From assembly GCA_021815825.1 (NCBI GenBank), contig JAKAZO010000003.1, positions 23,587-87,586 of the forward strand: DNA of 64,000 bases. Reading direction: 5' to 3'. Below, in pieces: positions 53,995 through 63,341 of the stretch. The position numbers and the translations under genes were made by a program. Source of the DNA: Pseudomonadota bacterium (GTDB lineage Bacteria; Pseudomonadota; Alphaproteobacteria; Acetobacterales; Acetobacteraceae). Each line of letters starts with the position of its first letter. Within the stretch, counting starts at the first letter, position 1. The notes beneath the pieces were generated by a model that made no database searches, was not told the origin of the DNA, and was given only the letters and a program-made list of their open reading frames with translations.

Positions 53995-55934
53995 TCGTCT
54001 AGGAAACTGCGCAGCTTGCGGCTTCGGCTCGGGTGCTTGAGCTTGCGCAGCGCCTTGGCCTCGATCTGACGGATGCGCTCGCGGGTCACGTTGAACTGCT
54101 GGCCGACCTCCTCGAGCGTATGGTCGGTGTTCATCCCGATACCGAAGCGCATGCGCAGCACGCGTTCCTCGCGCGGCGTCAGCGTCGAGAGCACGCGCGT
54201 CGCCGCCTCGCGCAGATTGGCCTGGATGGCCGCGTCGAGCGGGATGATGGCGTTCTTGTCCTCGATGAAGTCGCCGAGATGGCTGTCTTCCTCGTCGCCG
54301 ATCGGCGTCTCCAGGCTGATCGGCTCCTTGGCGATCTTCAGCACTTTCCGGACCTTTTCGAGCGGCATGCCGAGCTTTTCCGCAAGTTCCTCAGGGGCGG
54401 GCTCGCGGCCGATCTCGTGCAGCATCTGGCGCGAGGTGCGCACCAGCTTGTTGATGGTCTCGATCATGTGCACGGGGATGCGGATGGTGCGCGCCTGGTC
54501 GGCGATAGAACGCGTGATCGCCTGGCGGATCCACCATGTCGCGTAGGTGCTGAATTTATAGCCGCGACGGTACTCGAATTTGTCCACCGCCTTCATCAGG
54601 CCGATATTGCCCTCCTGGATGAGGTCCAGGAACTGCAGGCCGCGGTTGGTGTATTTCTTCGCGATCGAGATCACCAGCCGCAGATTGGCCTCGATCATCT
54701 CCTTCTTGGCCCGCGCGGAATCCCGTTCGCCGCGGCTGACGGTGGCATAGACGCGGCGGAATTCGCTCGTCGGCAGTCCGGCGTCCGTGGCGATCTGGCC
54801 GATGCGCGCGCGCACCGTGCCGATCTCCTCGCCATGCCGGGTAACGAAAGTCTTCCAGCCACGGCCCGGCAGCTTGCTCACCCGCTCCAGCCAGTGCGGA
54901 TCCAGCTCGCGGCCGTGATAGTTCTTGAGGAATTCGTCTCGGCTGACCTTCGACGCCTCGGCGAGCCGCAGCAGCTGGCCTTCGAGCCCGGTCAGGCGCT
55001 GGTTCAGCTGCTTGAGCTGCTGCACCAGTTCCTCGATGCGGTTGTTGTGCAGCCGCACCTGCTCGACCTTGTGGACGAGCTCCTCACGCAGCTTCTCGTA
55101 GGTCTTCTCCGAGCGCGGATTGATCTCCTCACCAGCGCCGATGGTCTCCAGCCGGCGGCTCTGGATCTTCTGCACCTTCTTATAAAGGGTTTCGATCTCC
55201 TCGAAGGTAGTCAGAACCTCGGGCTTGAGCTTCTCCTCGAGCGCGGAGAGCGACAGGCCGGCGCCTTCGCCTTCCTCCTCCTCGAGCTCCTCCGCCGGCT
55301 CGAACCCGGGCGCGGCGGCCACGCCGTCGGCACCCTCGGACACCGCCTCGACCGCGCCCGGGCTCGGCCCGCCCTGCGTCGCTTCGAGATCGATAATGTC
55401 GCGCAGCAGCATGCGCCCGGCCTTGAGCGCGTCATGCCAGGCGATGATGGCACGAAAGGTGAGCGGGCTCTCGCACAGCCCGCCGATCATCATCTCGCGG
55501 CCGGCCTCGATGCGCTTGGCGATGGCGATCTCGCCCTCGCGCGAGAGCAGTTCGACGCTGCCCATCTCGCGCAGATACATGCGCACCGGATCATCGGTTC
55601 GCCCGAGGCTCTCCTCGTCGACGTTGCCGGCGTGCTCCTCGTCCTCGGCGTCCTCGACCTTCTCGACCTTGGCGACCGGCTCGGCCTCCTCGCTCTCCTC
55701 GGCCTCGACCACCTGGATGCCCATCTCGCTGAGCATGGACATCACGTCCTCGATCTGCTCGGAGCTGTTCTGGTCGGGCGGCAGCACCGTGTTGAGCTCG
55801 TCAAAGGTGATGTAGCCACGCTCCTTGCCGCGCGCGAGCAGTCGCTTGACGGCTGCCGACTGGGTGTCGAGCAGGGTGGTGTCGACGTCCGGTTCGCTGG
55901 CAGCGGGCTCAGCCGTCGCTTGCTTGGTTGCCAT
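53991..55934 (-). CDS. rpoD: RNA polymerase sigma factor RpoD (sigma 70)
   Basis: A 647-aa primary sigma factor. Region 1.1 is N-terminal; region 1.2 has [21 protein letters not shown] long acidic non-conserved region follows at about residues 190-230. Region 2 has [40 protein letters not shown] and then [14 protein letters not shown]. Region 4.2 reads [20 protein letters not shown]. It is 100 bp after dnaG in the conserved yqeY-dnaG-rpoD order. It directs transcription of housekeeping genes. Confidence 0.98.
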   Translation of the reverse strand: MATKQATAEPAASEPDVDTTLLDTQSAAVKRLLARGKERGYITFDELNTVLPPDQNSSEQIEDVMSMLSEMGIQVVEAEESEEAEPVAKVEKVEDAEDEEHAGNVDEESLGRTDDPVRMYLREMGSVELLSREGEIAIAKRIEAGREMMIGGLCESPLTFRAIIAWHDALKAGRMLLRDIIDLEATQGGPSPGAVEAVSEGADGVAAAPGFEPAEELEEEEGEGAGLSLSALEEKLKPEVLTTFEEIETLYKKVQKIQSRRLETIGAGEEINPRSEKTYEKLREELVHKVEQVRLHNNRIEELVQQLKQLNQRLTGLEGQLLRLAEASKVSRDEFLKNYHGRELDPHWLERVSKLPGRGWKTFVTRHGEEIGTVRARIGQIATDAGLPTSEFRRVYATVSRGERDSARAKKEMIEANLRLVISIAKKYTNRGLQFLDLIQEGNIGLMKAVDKFEYRRGYKFSTYATWWIRQAITRSIADQARTIRIPVHMIETINKLVRTSRQMLHEIGREPAPEELAEKLGMPLEKVRKVLKIAKEPISLETPIGDEEDSHLGDFIEDKNAIIPLDAAIQANLREAATRVLSTLTPREERVLRMRFGIGMNTDHTLEEVGQQFNVTRERIRQIEAKALRKLKHPSRSRKLRSFLDD

Positions 55935-56034
55935 GCCTCAGATCACCCCCATCATCGCTGCATCGGTCATGCTGTCCCGTCGCGTCCGGCGCCCACCGGC
56001 CAGGCCGACCCGCGGCTCGTGCGGCACCGCCGGG

Positions 56035-57876
56035 TCACGCGCCGTCGTCGTCCGTCTCGCCCTGACGCAGACGCTCCCGCGCCTCGGCCAGGGCCAGAAG
56101 GCGCCGCTGGGTTCGTTCATCCGGCTGCTCGGCAAAATCGCGTTGCGCGGCCTCTATCTCGGCATCGAGGCGGTCGTGATGCAGCAGACCGAAAATATGC
56201 CACCATCCCGCTTCCGCCTCCGCCGACACGGCATCGGGCAACGCAAACACAGGTAACGGGAATGGCGACGACGCCAATACCCGCTTGCCAACCGCGCCCA
56301 GCCCAACTTCGTGCAGGTGGGCGATGAGACCGGCGCTGTCAAGCGCCCGCCCCTCCCGCCCGCGTGATTCTGCCCAGGCGAGCACCGCCTCGCGCAGCGG
56401 GGCCAGCCAGGGAGGCAGATCGATCTGCTGCCACTGCTCCTCGATCCCACCGATCAGGGCCGGGTGGTGCAGAAGAATGGCGGCGAGGAGGCGCAGCCGC
56501 TCGGAGGCCCCCTCCTCCGGGGTCGGCGAGGCCCGGCCGGCGCCCGCTCGCACCGGCCTCGGCCCGAACGCGCTCGGCTGGCCGCCTGGCGCCTTGTGCC
56601 ATTCGCTCCGCGCACGCGGGCGCCGGCTTTCCGAGAAGAAGCGATCGAGCAGCGCCTGGCGGTATTCCCGCGCCAACCCGCGATCCTCGATCCGGACCGC
56701 GACAGCCTCCAGCCTGGCCCGAAACGCGGCCCGTTGTTCCGGCGAAGCCAGTGGCGCCGCCGCGCGGAGCAAGCCGTAGAGCGCGTCGGCCAGCGGTGGG
56801 GCGGCATCCAGCACTTGCTGGAACGCAGCGCTGCCCTGCTCGCGGATCAGCGCGTCCGGATCCTGGCCCTCGGGGAGGATGGCGATCCGCAAGGTGCGCT
56901 CCGGCGCGAGCATCGGCAATGCGACATCGGCGGCACGGATCGACGCGGCGCGGCCGGCGGCGTCGGCGTCAAAGCACAGCACCGGCTCGGGTGAGAGCCG
57001 CCAGAGCTCTTCCATCTGCTCGGCCGTCAACGCGGTGCCGAGCGGCGCCACGGCGCCGGCGAAGCCACCCTGGTGCAGGGCGATCACATCCATGTAGCCC
57101 TCGGCGACGATCACGGGCGCGCCGGCACGGGCCGCGGCCCGTGCCAGGTCCAGCCCGTACAGCGTGCGCCGCTTGGCGAACAGCGCCGTCTCTGGACCAT
57201 TGAGGTATTTCGGCTGCCCATCGCCGAGCATTCGGCCGCCGAAGCTGATCACCGCGCCGCGGCGGTCGTGGATAGGGAACATCACCCGCTCGAAAAACAG
57301 CTCGAACGGCCGCGCGCCCTCCTCGTCCTGGCGCAACAGGCCGGCCTCGACGAGCAGCGCGGGTTCGATTCCCTCGCGCCCGAGCTCGGCGGTCAGCGCG
57401 CCGCGGCCTGGGGCATAGCCGAGACCGAAGCGGCGGATGGTCTCCTCGGACAGCCCTCTGCCGCGCAGGTAGGACAGGGCGCGGCCCCCTTCCGGCAGGA
57501 ACAGCCGGCGCTGGAACGCGGCGGCGGCGGCGGCCAGCACGCCGCCGAGATCATGACGCCGCCGTTCGGCCGCGGCGGCCTCGGCACTGGGCCTCGGGAC
57601 GTCGAGCCCGGCTTCCCGGGCCAGGAGGTCGACCGCCTCGCGGAAGTCGAGCCCCTGCGTCTGCATCACGAAACCGACCGCATCACCGTGCGCGCCGCAG
57701 CCGAAGCAGTGGAAATGGTCGTCGTAGACGTAGAACGAGGGCGTATTCTCCTGGTGGAAGGGGCAGTTCCCCTTCCAGTTGCGCCCCGAGCGCGCCAACC
57801 GCACGCGCCGGCCGATCAGCGCCGAGAGCGGTGTGCGCGCGCGCAGCTCATCGAGAAAGGCCGCGGGCAGCGCCAT
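56035..57876 (-). CDS. dnaG: DNA primase DnaG
   Basis: A 613-aa primase that makes RNA primers at the replication fork. The zinc finger uses Cys38, His41, Cys57 and Cys60. The TOPRIM core has VIVAEGYMDVIALHQGGF and CFDADAAGRAA. The C-terminal helicase-binding domain is diverged, as is normal. Its ATG follows the yqeY stop codon with no gap. Confidence 0.97.
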   Translation of the reverse strand: MALPAAFLDELRARTPLSALIGRRVRLARSGRNWKGNCPFHQENTPSFYVYDDHFHCFGCGAHGDAVGFVMQTQGLDFREAVDLLAREAGLDVPRPSAEAAAAERRRHDLGGVLAAAAAAFQRRLFLPEGGRALSYLRGRGLSEETIRRFGLGYAPGRGALTAELGREGIEPALLVEAGLLRQDEEGARPFELFFERVMFPIHDRRGAVISFGGRMLGDGQPKYLNGPETALFAKRRTLYGLDLARAAARAGAPVIVAEGYMDVIALHQGGFAGAVAPLGTALTAEQMEELWRLSPEPVLCFDADAAGRAASIRAADVALPMLAPERTLRIAILPEGQDPDALIREQGSAAFQQVLDAAPPLADALYGLLRAAAPLASPEQRAAFRARLEAVAVRIEDRGLAREYRQALLDRFFSESRRPRARSEWHKAPGGQPSAFGPRPVRAGAGRASPTPEEGASERLRLLAAILLHHPALIGGIEEQWQQIDLPPWLAPLREAVLAWAESRGREGRALDSAGLIAHLHEVGLGAVGKRVLASSPFPLPVFALPDAVSAEAEAGWWHIFGLLHHDRLDAEIEAAQRDFAEQPDERTQRRLLALAEARERLRQGETDDDGA

Positions 57877-58335
57877 TCAGCCGCCGAGTGTGGTGCGCAC
57901 CGCCATCCCCGCCGCGGCCATGTCGAGCGCCGCGCCATGCCTGGATTTCAGTGCGCCCATCACCTTGCCCATATCCTTGACGCTGGTGGCACCGGTCTCG
58001 GCAATGGCCGCCGCGACCGCCGCAGCCAGCGCCTCGCCCTCCAGCGCCGGCGGCAGGAACGTCTCGATCAGTGCGATCTCGGCCTCCTCCTTGGCGACCA
58101 GATCGGCACGGTTGCCTTGACGGTAGAGCGCGACCGATTCCTGGCGCGATTTGATCATGGCACGCAGCATGCCAAGGATGTCGGCATCGGGAACGCGCTC
58201 GACCCCGCGCGGCCGGGCGGCGATATCGACCTCCTTGAGCCGAGCAAGGATCATGCGCAGCGTGGAGACGCGCGGCGCATCGCCAGCCTTCATCGCCGCC
58301 TTCAGTTGATTGGTGAACTCGTCGCGCACGCTCAT
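57877..58335 (-). CDS. GatB/YqeY domain protein
   Basis: A 152-aa helical protein. MSVRDEFTNQLKAAMKAGDA and TLRMILARLKEVDIA begin the YqeY fold, and VKDMGKVMGALKSRHGAALD ends it. YqeY resembles the tRNA-binding tail of GatB; its role is unclear, perhaps in tRNA-related quality control. Placement immediately before dnaG is conserved in alphaproteobacteria. The start at 58335 is preceded by AGGGGACC. Confidence 0.92.
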   Translation of the reverse strand: MSVRDEFTNQLKAAMKAGDAPRVSTLRMILARLKEVDIAARPRGVERVPDADILGMLRAMIKSRQESVALYRQGNRADLVAKEEAEIALIETFLPPALEGEALAAAVAAAIAETGATSVKDMGKVMGALKSRHGAALDMAAAGMAVRTTLGG

Positions 58336-58439
58336 GGCCGGTCCCCTGGTCCAGGATGGTTCGTCTATCGTCGCCGCCGGCCGGAGGGAAGCATCGACGG
58401 CGCGACCCGTGCGTCTTATCACGCGACCCCCGGCGGACC

Positions 58440-58500
58440 CTCGAGCAACCTCCGGTCTCGCCGAGCCGGAGCGGCGCGATCGGATCGCAGGTCGTTCTAA
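58440..58500 (+). repeat. Dispersed palindromic repeat, copy D (right part only)
   Basis: CTCGAGCAACCTCCGG...AGGTCGTTCTAA with core GAGCCGGAGCGGCGC matches the right half of copies A-C. The stop codon of the ppc-like gene (58497-58499) lies inside its last bases, so the repeat touches the coding region. Confidence 0.75.
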
Positions 58501-61325
58501 CCGAATGCGCCGACCTCGTGGCTGATCGCCACTCCGATCTCACGGACTTCGGCGAACAGATCGCGGATCGGGGCGAAAATACCGGCATGTTCACGCGCAT
58601 AGGCGCCCGGCGCGCGCGGCGAGGCCGGCTCGGCATAGTCGCGCGCCTGCGCCGGGTCCTCCGCGGCGGGAAATACCTCCGCCAGCACGGCGAGCGCGCC
58701 GGCCACGTCGAGCCGCAGCAGCCTGCCCTCCAGCGCCTGGCGGGTGAGGCCGTGGCGGGGCGAGAAATCGGGGATCTCCGTGGCCAGCAGCCAGATGCGA
58801 TGGATCAGAGCCAGCCGCAGCGCGTGCAGCAGCACCTCGCGCGCGGCCATGCGCGGCGCCTCCGGCCAGACCGCGCGGAGCTGCAGCTGGTCCGCCTGAA
58901 TGCGGCGAAACATCGCCTGCACCGCGGCCCCGAGCCCGAGCCGTTCGACACCGCGGGCCACCGCGGCGAGCGCGTCGCGCCGCTCCGGCCGGCGGGCATG
59001 CGCCGCGCGGTCGAACCAGGAGGTGGCATCGAGGCTGGCCACAACGGCACGCAGCACATCGAGGTCCGAATGGGTCAGCGCATGCCGCGCCAGATCGAGC
59101 GCAATGCGGAAGCGCTCGCTGCCGGTGCGCAGCTCGGCGAAGATGTCCGGCTGGCGCGCCGCGGCCGCGCCGAGCCCGTAGAGCGTGTTCGCGCACCAAC
59201 CAAGCTGCTGGAGAATGGCGTTGTTGGGAATGGCGCGCAGCTCGCGCGGATGGCGGATCAGCGCCGGGCCGCCAAGCCCGTCCGTCTGACGCGCCGCCGG
59301 ACGCGACCCGGTGGGATCGAGGAGGGCGGGCCCGAACACGCCGAGCAGAGCCGCGTAGCCGGGATCTTCGACCAATTCCTCCATCGCGGCCCGGATAGTC
59401 GCGAAGAAATCGGCGACGTAGTCGGGCTCGGCGTAGATCGGATCGGCTACGGCCGGGGCGGAGGCGAAGGCATGTTCGGCGATCCGCGCGATCGCCGCGG
59501 TGGCGAGTTCGGGCGTGGCGAAGACGAGGAAACCGTCACCGCCCTGAAAGGCGCTCTCCTCGCGAACCACGAGCCCGGCGCGGGCGAGCGCCTGCCGGCT
59601 GGCTGGGGGCGCGAGATAGGCCAGCCGGTCGGTCAGCCGGTCGGGATGGGCGCCGCGGCCGATGCTCTCGCCATGGGTGTCGAAGAATACGACCTCGATC
59701 GCCGCGAGCCCGTTGCGCGCCAGCGTCTCCGCCAGCCGCAGCCGCAGCCGCTCGATCAGGTTGCTCGCCGCGAGTTGCCCCACATAGCGCCCGGAATCCG
59801 AATAGCCCAGCTGCAGCGCCAGCCGCCCGACACCTTGCAGATAGGCGCGCCAGTGCGGGCTGCGCAGCGCCTCCTCCAGGAGGCGCACGCCGCGCTCCAG
59901 CGCCTCGGCGGTCTCGAACAGCGGGCTGATCTCGACCATCCGCTCGACGCCGAAATGCCGTGCCAGCCACAGCGCGGCGAGGAGCGTGTAGCCGCTCTCG
60001 GTCTCGGCGATGAGGAAGCGGACCGGGCTGACCGCATCGATATGCTTGACGATCTGCGCCACCGTCATCATCAGCCGCGCCGCTGACGCCTGCTCCGTCA
60101 GCAAGCCGCCGAAATCGACCGCAACCGGCACCACCGTATCGAGCGCGGCATTGATCGCCGCGAGCAGGCCGCGCCGGCGGGACGCATCCTCCGGCGAGCC
60201 GGACAGGCCGAGGCGCTGGCGCACGGCGTTGTGTACCTGCGCGGCGTTGAGACGGACATGGGTGTGCGCCAGGGCCAAACCATGCGCGGCGAGGCCGGCC
60301 CGGGCCACGCAGAGCGCGAGCCGCGCCGGTTCGTCGGCCGCGGCGATGGCTGCCTCGAACGCCTCGAACACGGGACCAGGCGAAACCAGCGCGACCTCCC
60401 GCCGCTCCACCAGCGCATGGGCGAAGCGCTCGGTCTGCTCCGGATCGGCGCTGGTCGGGCAGTGCGCGCATTGCTCGGCGACGGCCGCGCGGGCCGCGTC
60501 GAGCAGCACCACCAGCGGCTCGGCGACGCCCAGCTGCGCCACCTGCGCGTGCAGCCGGTCGAGCTGCAATGCCTTCATCCGCAGGCGGAAGCCGAGCGTG
60601 TCCCACCAGCCGATATCGGTTCGCCCATCGGTATCGTAGCCGACCCAACTGGCCAGGATCACCGGGCGCGGAACCAGCCTGCTCCACCGGTCCGGCCAGA
60701 CGGCGCGGGCGGCGGCGAGCAGGGCGGCGCCGAGCCGGTCGAGCGCATCGCGACCGTTGTGGATCGCGGCGGTGGCCCGCGCGAACTCCTCTTCGAGCGT
60801 GATCGGCCCCGGCCGGTGGCTGGCGAAGCGGGCCGCCGGCCGGCCACTGGCCGCCTCGGCCAGTGAAGCGGCCACCGGCGCGGGCAGGGCGAAGGTAGGG
60901 TGGGCGGTGAACACGGCGGCGAAGCGGGTCCGCTCGACGGCAGCGCGGAACTGGGCGAACGGCACGGGGCTATCCGCCGGGTCGGGGCGCACCAGCCGTT
61001 CGGCGAGGGCGGCCAGCACCCGGTCGCTCGCCACCGGATCGGTCCCGCCAACCATGCGCGCGAGGCGCGCCGCCCGGTCGTCGAAAGCCGCGTCCCGCAA
61101 GTGGCGGATCAGCGCCGCGATGCGGGGGAGATCGAGCGTTCCCTGGTCCAGGCGGCGCGAAATGCCCAGCGCGATGGCCAGCACCGGGTTGCCGAACGGA
61201 TCCTCCTCGGCGCGGAGACGCGCTGCCTCGGTCAACGTCAGCAACTCGGCGGCCAGCGCCTCGGGTTCGGATACATTCACGGACCCACCATGCCCGAGCC
61301 CCTGCTGCATCGCAACATTTGTCAT
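58497..61325 (-). CDS. ppc: Phosphoenolpyruvate carboxylase homologue, divergent
   Basis: A 942-aa protein with full-length PEPC architecture: FTAHPTF (catalytic His region), ASWVGYDTDGRTDIGWWDTL, EISPLFETAEALERG and GWCANTLYGLG. PEPC carboxylates PEP to oxaloacetate. Several active-site positions differ from E. coli PEPC: GYSDSAKDAG is GYSDSGRYVG (Lys546 to Arg) and FHGRGGSIGRGG is FDTHGESIGRGA (His579 to Asp and Arg581 to His by my alignment; Arg587 kept). Either it is a distinct subfamily or activity has changed. The start is uncertain: the ATG at 61325 directly follows a palindromic repeat; 61310 or a downstream GTG are alternatives. Confidence 0.82.
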   Translation of the reverse strand: MTNVAMQQGLGHGGSVNVSEPEALAAELLTLTEAARLRAEEDPFGNPVLAIALGISRRLDQGTLDLPRIAALIRHLRDAAFDDRAARLARMVGGTDPVASDRVLAALAERLVRPDPADSPVPFAQFRAAVERTRFAAVFTAHPTFALPAPVAASLAEAASGRPAARFASHRPGPITLEEEFARATAAIHNGRDALDRLGAALLAAARAVWPDRWSRLVPRPVILASWVGYDTDGRTDIGWWDTLGFRLRMKALQLDRLHAQVAQLGVAEPLVVLLDAARAAVAEQCAHCPTSADPEQTERFAHALVERREVALVSPGPVFEAFEAAIAAADEPARLALCVARAGLAAHGLALAHTHVRLNAAQVHNAVRQRLGLSGSPEDASRRRGLLAAINAALDTVVPVAVDFGGLLTEQASAARLMMTVAQIVKHIDAVSPVRFLIAETESGYTLLAALWLARHFGVERMVEISPLFETAEALERGVRLLEEALRSPHWRAYLQGVGRLALQLGYSDSGRYVGQLAASNLIERLRLRLAETLARNGLAAIEVVFFDTHGESIGRGAHPDRLTDRLAYLAPPASRQALARAGLVVREESAFQGGDGFLVFATPELATAAIARIAEHAFASAPAVADPIYAEPDYVADFFATIRAAMEELVEDPGYAALLGVFGPALLDPTGSRPAARQTDGLGGPALIRHPRELRAIPNNAILQQLGWCANTLYGLGAAAARQPDIFAELRTGSERFRIALDLARHALTHSDLDVLRAVVASLDATSWFDRAAHARRPERRDALAAVARGVERLGLGAAVQAMFRRIQADQLQLRAVWPEAPRMAAREVLLHALRLALIHRIWLLATEIPDFSPRHGLTRQALEGRLLRLDVAGALAVLAEVFPAAEDPAQARDYAEPASPRAPGAYAREHAGIFAPIRDLFAEVREIGVAISHEVGAFG

Positions 61326-61391
61326 ACTGGAGCAACATGCGATCCGATCGAGCCGTGCGGGCTCGGGCAGGTCGGGGGCACACGGCTCTGG
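61325..61391 (-). repeat. Dispersed palindromic repeat, copy E (inverted)
   Basis: Read on the minus strand: CCAGAGCCGTGTGCCC, then ACCTGCCCGAGCCCGCACGG, GATCGGATCGCATG and TTGCTCCAGT. It matches the right half of copies A-D in opposite orientation. It lies directly before the ppc-like start codon and about 80 bp from metX, in the divergent promoter region. Confidence 0.75.
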
Positions 61392-61471
61392 ATTGATGGG
61401 GTTCGGGAGCCCGCTCATGGTCCGTTGCGGGTGCGGTGCGGCCAGGGTTGCGGCTCCGCGCTGCTCCGCTT

Positions 61472-62686
61472 ATGCACTTAGCCGGAATGGAACAGGCGCT
61501 GAACCCGCTCTCTATCGCCCATCAGCATGTCCGCTTCGCGGACGGGATGGTGCTGGATTGCGGCGCGCGCCTGCCGAGCCTGGAGGTGGCCTATCGTACC
61601 TACGGGGCGCTCAATGGCGAGCGGAGCAATGCTGTACTCGTCTGCCACGCTCTGACGGGGGATCAGTATGTCGCCGAGCCCCACCCGCTCACCGGCAGGC
61701 CGGGCTGGTGGGATGCGGTCGTCGGGCCCGGCCGGCCGATCGATACGGACCGGTTCTTCGTCATCTGTGCCAACGTACTCGGCGGCTGCATGGGCTCCAC
61801 GGGTCCCCGCTCGGTGCGCGACGATGCGGACGGCGACGGGGCCGCGCTCTGGGGCACCGCGTTTCCGCCGGTGACGATCGGCGACATGGTGCGGGCCCAG
61901 CAACGGCTGATGACCCATCTCGGCATCCATCGTCTGTTCGCCGTGGTCGGTGGCTCGATGGGCGGGATGCAGGCGCTGCAATGGGCCGCCTCCTATCCGG
62001 ACCGTGTCTTCGCCGTGGTGCCGGTTGCGGCCGCCGCCTACCATTCGGCGCAGAACATCGCCTTCCACGAAGTCGGCCGCCAGGCGATCTTCGCAGATCC
62101 GGACTGGCAGGGTGGCCGCTACTGGCAGACCGGGCGGGTGCCGGCGCGCGGCCTTGCCGTGGCACGCATGGCCGCACACATCACCTACCTGAGCGAGCAG
62201 GCGCTGACGCGCAAGTTCGGCCGCCGCCAGCGCGGTGTGGAAAATTCAGCCGCCCCAAACGGACGAGACGCCGGCCGCGACGAAAGCGCCGGGCTCGGCA
62301 TGTTCGACGAGATTTTCGAGGTCGAGAGCTATCTCCGGCACCAGGGCAGCACCTTCGTGCGCCGCTTCGACGCCAACTCCTATCTCACCATCACCCGCGC
62401 GATGGATTATTTCGACCTGGCGCAGGACCATGACGGCGATCTGGCCAGCGCGTTCCGCAATGCGCGGACGCGCTTCTGTCTGGTCTCTTTCAGCTCCGAC
62501 TGGCTGTTTCCGACCGCCGAGAGCCGCGCCGTGGCGCGCGCGCTGAACCGCGCCGGGGCGAATGTGAGCTTCGTCGAAATCGAAAGCGACAAGGGCCACG
62601 ACGCCTTCCTGCTCGACGAGCCGGGCTTCCATCGCACGCTGGCGGGCTTCCTCGCCGGCTGCGCCGAGCACGCGGGCCTCGCATGA
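61472..62686 (+). CDS. metX: Homoserine O-acetyltransferase MetX
   Basis: A 404-aa alpha/beta-hydrolase-fold enzyme that acylates homoserine in methionine synthesis. The nucleophilic Ser is in [15 protein letters not shown]; the triad continues with Asp in FSSDWLFPT and His in [25 protein letters not shown] and [12 protein letters not shown] are family motifs. MetX enzymes may use acetyl- or succinyl-CoA; this was not resolved. The start could also be the ATG at 61487. The leader shows no SAM-II type riboswitch that I can recognise. It is followed by metW 10 bp on. Confidence 0.95.
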   Translation: MHLAGMEQALNPLSIAHQHVRFADGMVLDCGARLPSLEVAYRTYGALNGERSNAVLVCHALTGDQYVAEPHPLTGRPGWWDAVVGPGRPIDTDRFFVICANVLGGCMGSTGPRSVRDDADGDGAALWGTAFPPVTIGDMVRAQQRLMTHLGIHRLFAVVGGSMGGMQALQWAASYPDRVFAVVPVAAAAYHSAQNIAFHEVGRQAIFADPDWQGGRYWQTGRVPARGLAVARMAAHITYLSEQALTRKFGRRQRGVENSAAPNGRDAGRDESAGLGMFDEIFEVESYLRHQGSTFVRRFDANSYLTITRAMDYFDLAQDHDGDLASAFRNARTRFCLVSFSSDWLFPTAESRAVARALNRAGANVSFVEIESDKGHDAFLLDEPGFHRTLAGFLAGCAEHAGLA

Positions 62687-62696
62687 GAGGCGCGCG

Positions 62697-63341
62697 ATGA
62701 ATGCTCCCCTGCGTGGCGACGTCCGCCATGTCGCCAAGAACATGCGGGTCGACCTCCGGCTGATCGCGGACATGATCGCCCCCGGAGCGCGCGTGCTCGA
62801 TATCGGTTGCGGCGACGGCACCCTCATCGCGCATCTGTTCCATACCAAAGGCTGCGATGCGCGCGGCATCGAGATCGATATGGCCGAGGTGACACGGGCC
62901 ATCGCCTTCGGCCTGCCGGTGATGCATGGCGACGCCGATACCGACCTTGCCCATTACGCTGCGGACGCGTTCGACTATGTCGTCCTCTCGCGTACCCTGC
63001 AGGCGGTGGAGAAACCGCACGAGGTGCTCCGGCAGATGCTGCGCATCAGCGCGCGCGCCGTGATCAGCTTCCCCAATTTCGGCCATTGGCTGGTGCGCTG
63101 GCAGCTACTCGCCACCGGCCGGATGCCGATGACGCCGACCTGGGACAAGCCCTGGTATGCGACCCCCAACATCCATCCCTGCACCATCCGCGACTTCTTC
63201 GCGCTTTGCGAGGCGGAGGGCTATGTCGTCGAGCGCTGGCTCGCCGCCGACGAGGCCGGGCGGCGCTCGCCCTGGCGGCGCTCGCCGTGGCTCGCCAACC
63301 TGTTCGGCGAGCAGGGGCTGTTCCTGCTGCGTCGCCGCTGA
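62697..63341 (+). CDS. metW: Methionine biosynthesis protein MetW
   Basis: A 214-aa protein with a SAM-methyltransferase-like fold: VLDIGCGDGTLIAHLF at about residues 33-48 and SFPNFGHWLVRWQLLATGRM later, then PWYATPNIHPCTIRDF, all typical of MetW. MetW pairs with MetX and in several proteobacteria is needed for full acyltransferase activity. GAGAGG precedes the ATG; it forms a metXW operon. Confidence 0.94.
   Translation: MNAPLRGDVRHVAKNMRVDLRLIADMIAPGARVLDIGCGDGTLIAHLFHTKGCDARGIEIDMAEVTRAIAFGLPVMHGDADTDLAHYAADAFDYVVLSRTLQAVEKPHEVLRQMLRISARAVISFPNFGHWLVRWQLLATGRMPMTPTWDKPWYATPNIHPCTIRDFFALCEAEGYVVERWLAADEAGRRSPWRRSPWLANLFGEQGLFLLRRR

Noticed and set aside
61392..61471. SAM-responsive riboswitch before metX
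   Set aside because: Alphaproteobacterial metX genes can carry SAM-II elements, so I looked for the conserved pseudoknot segments and did not find them.
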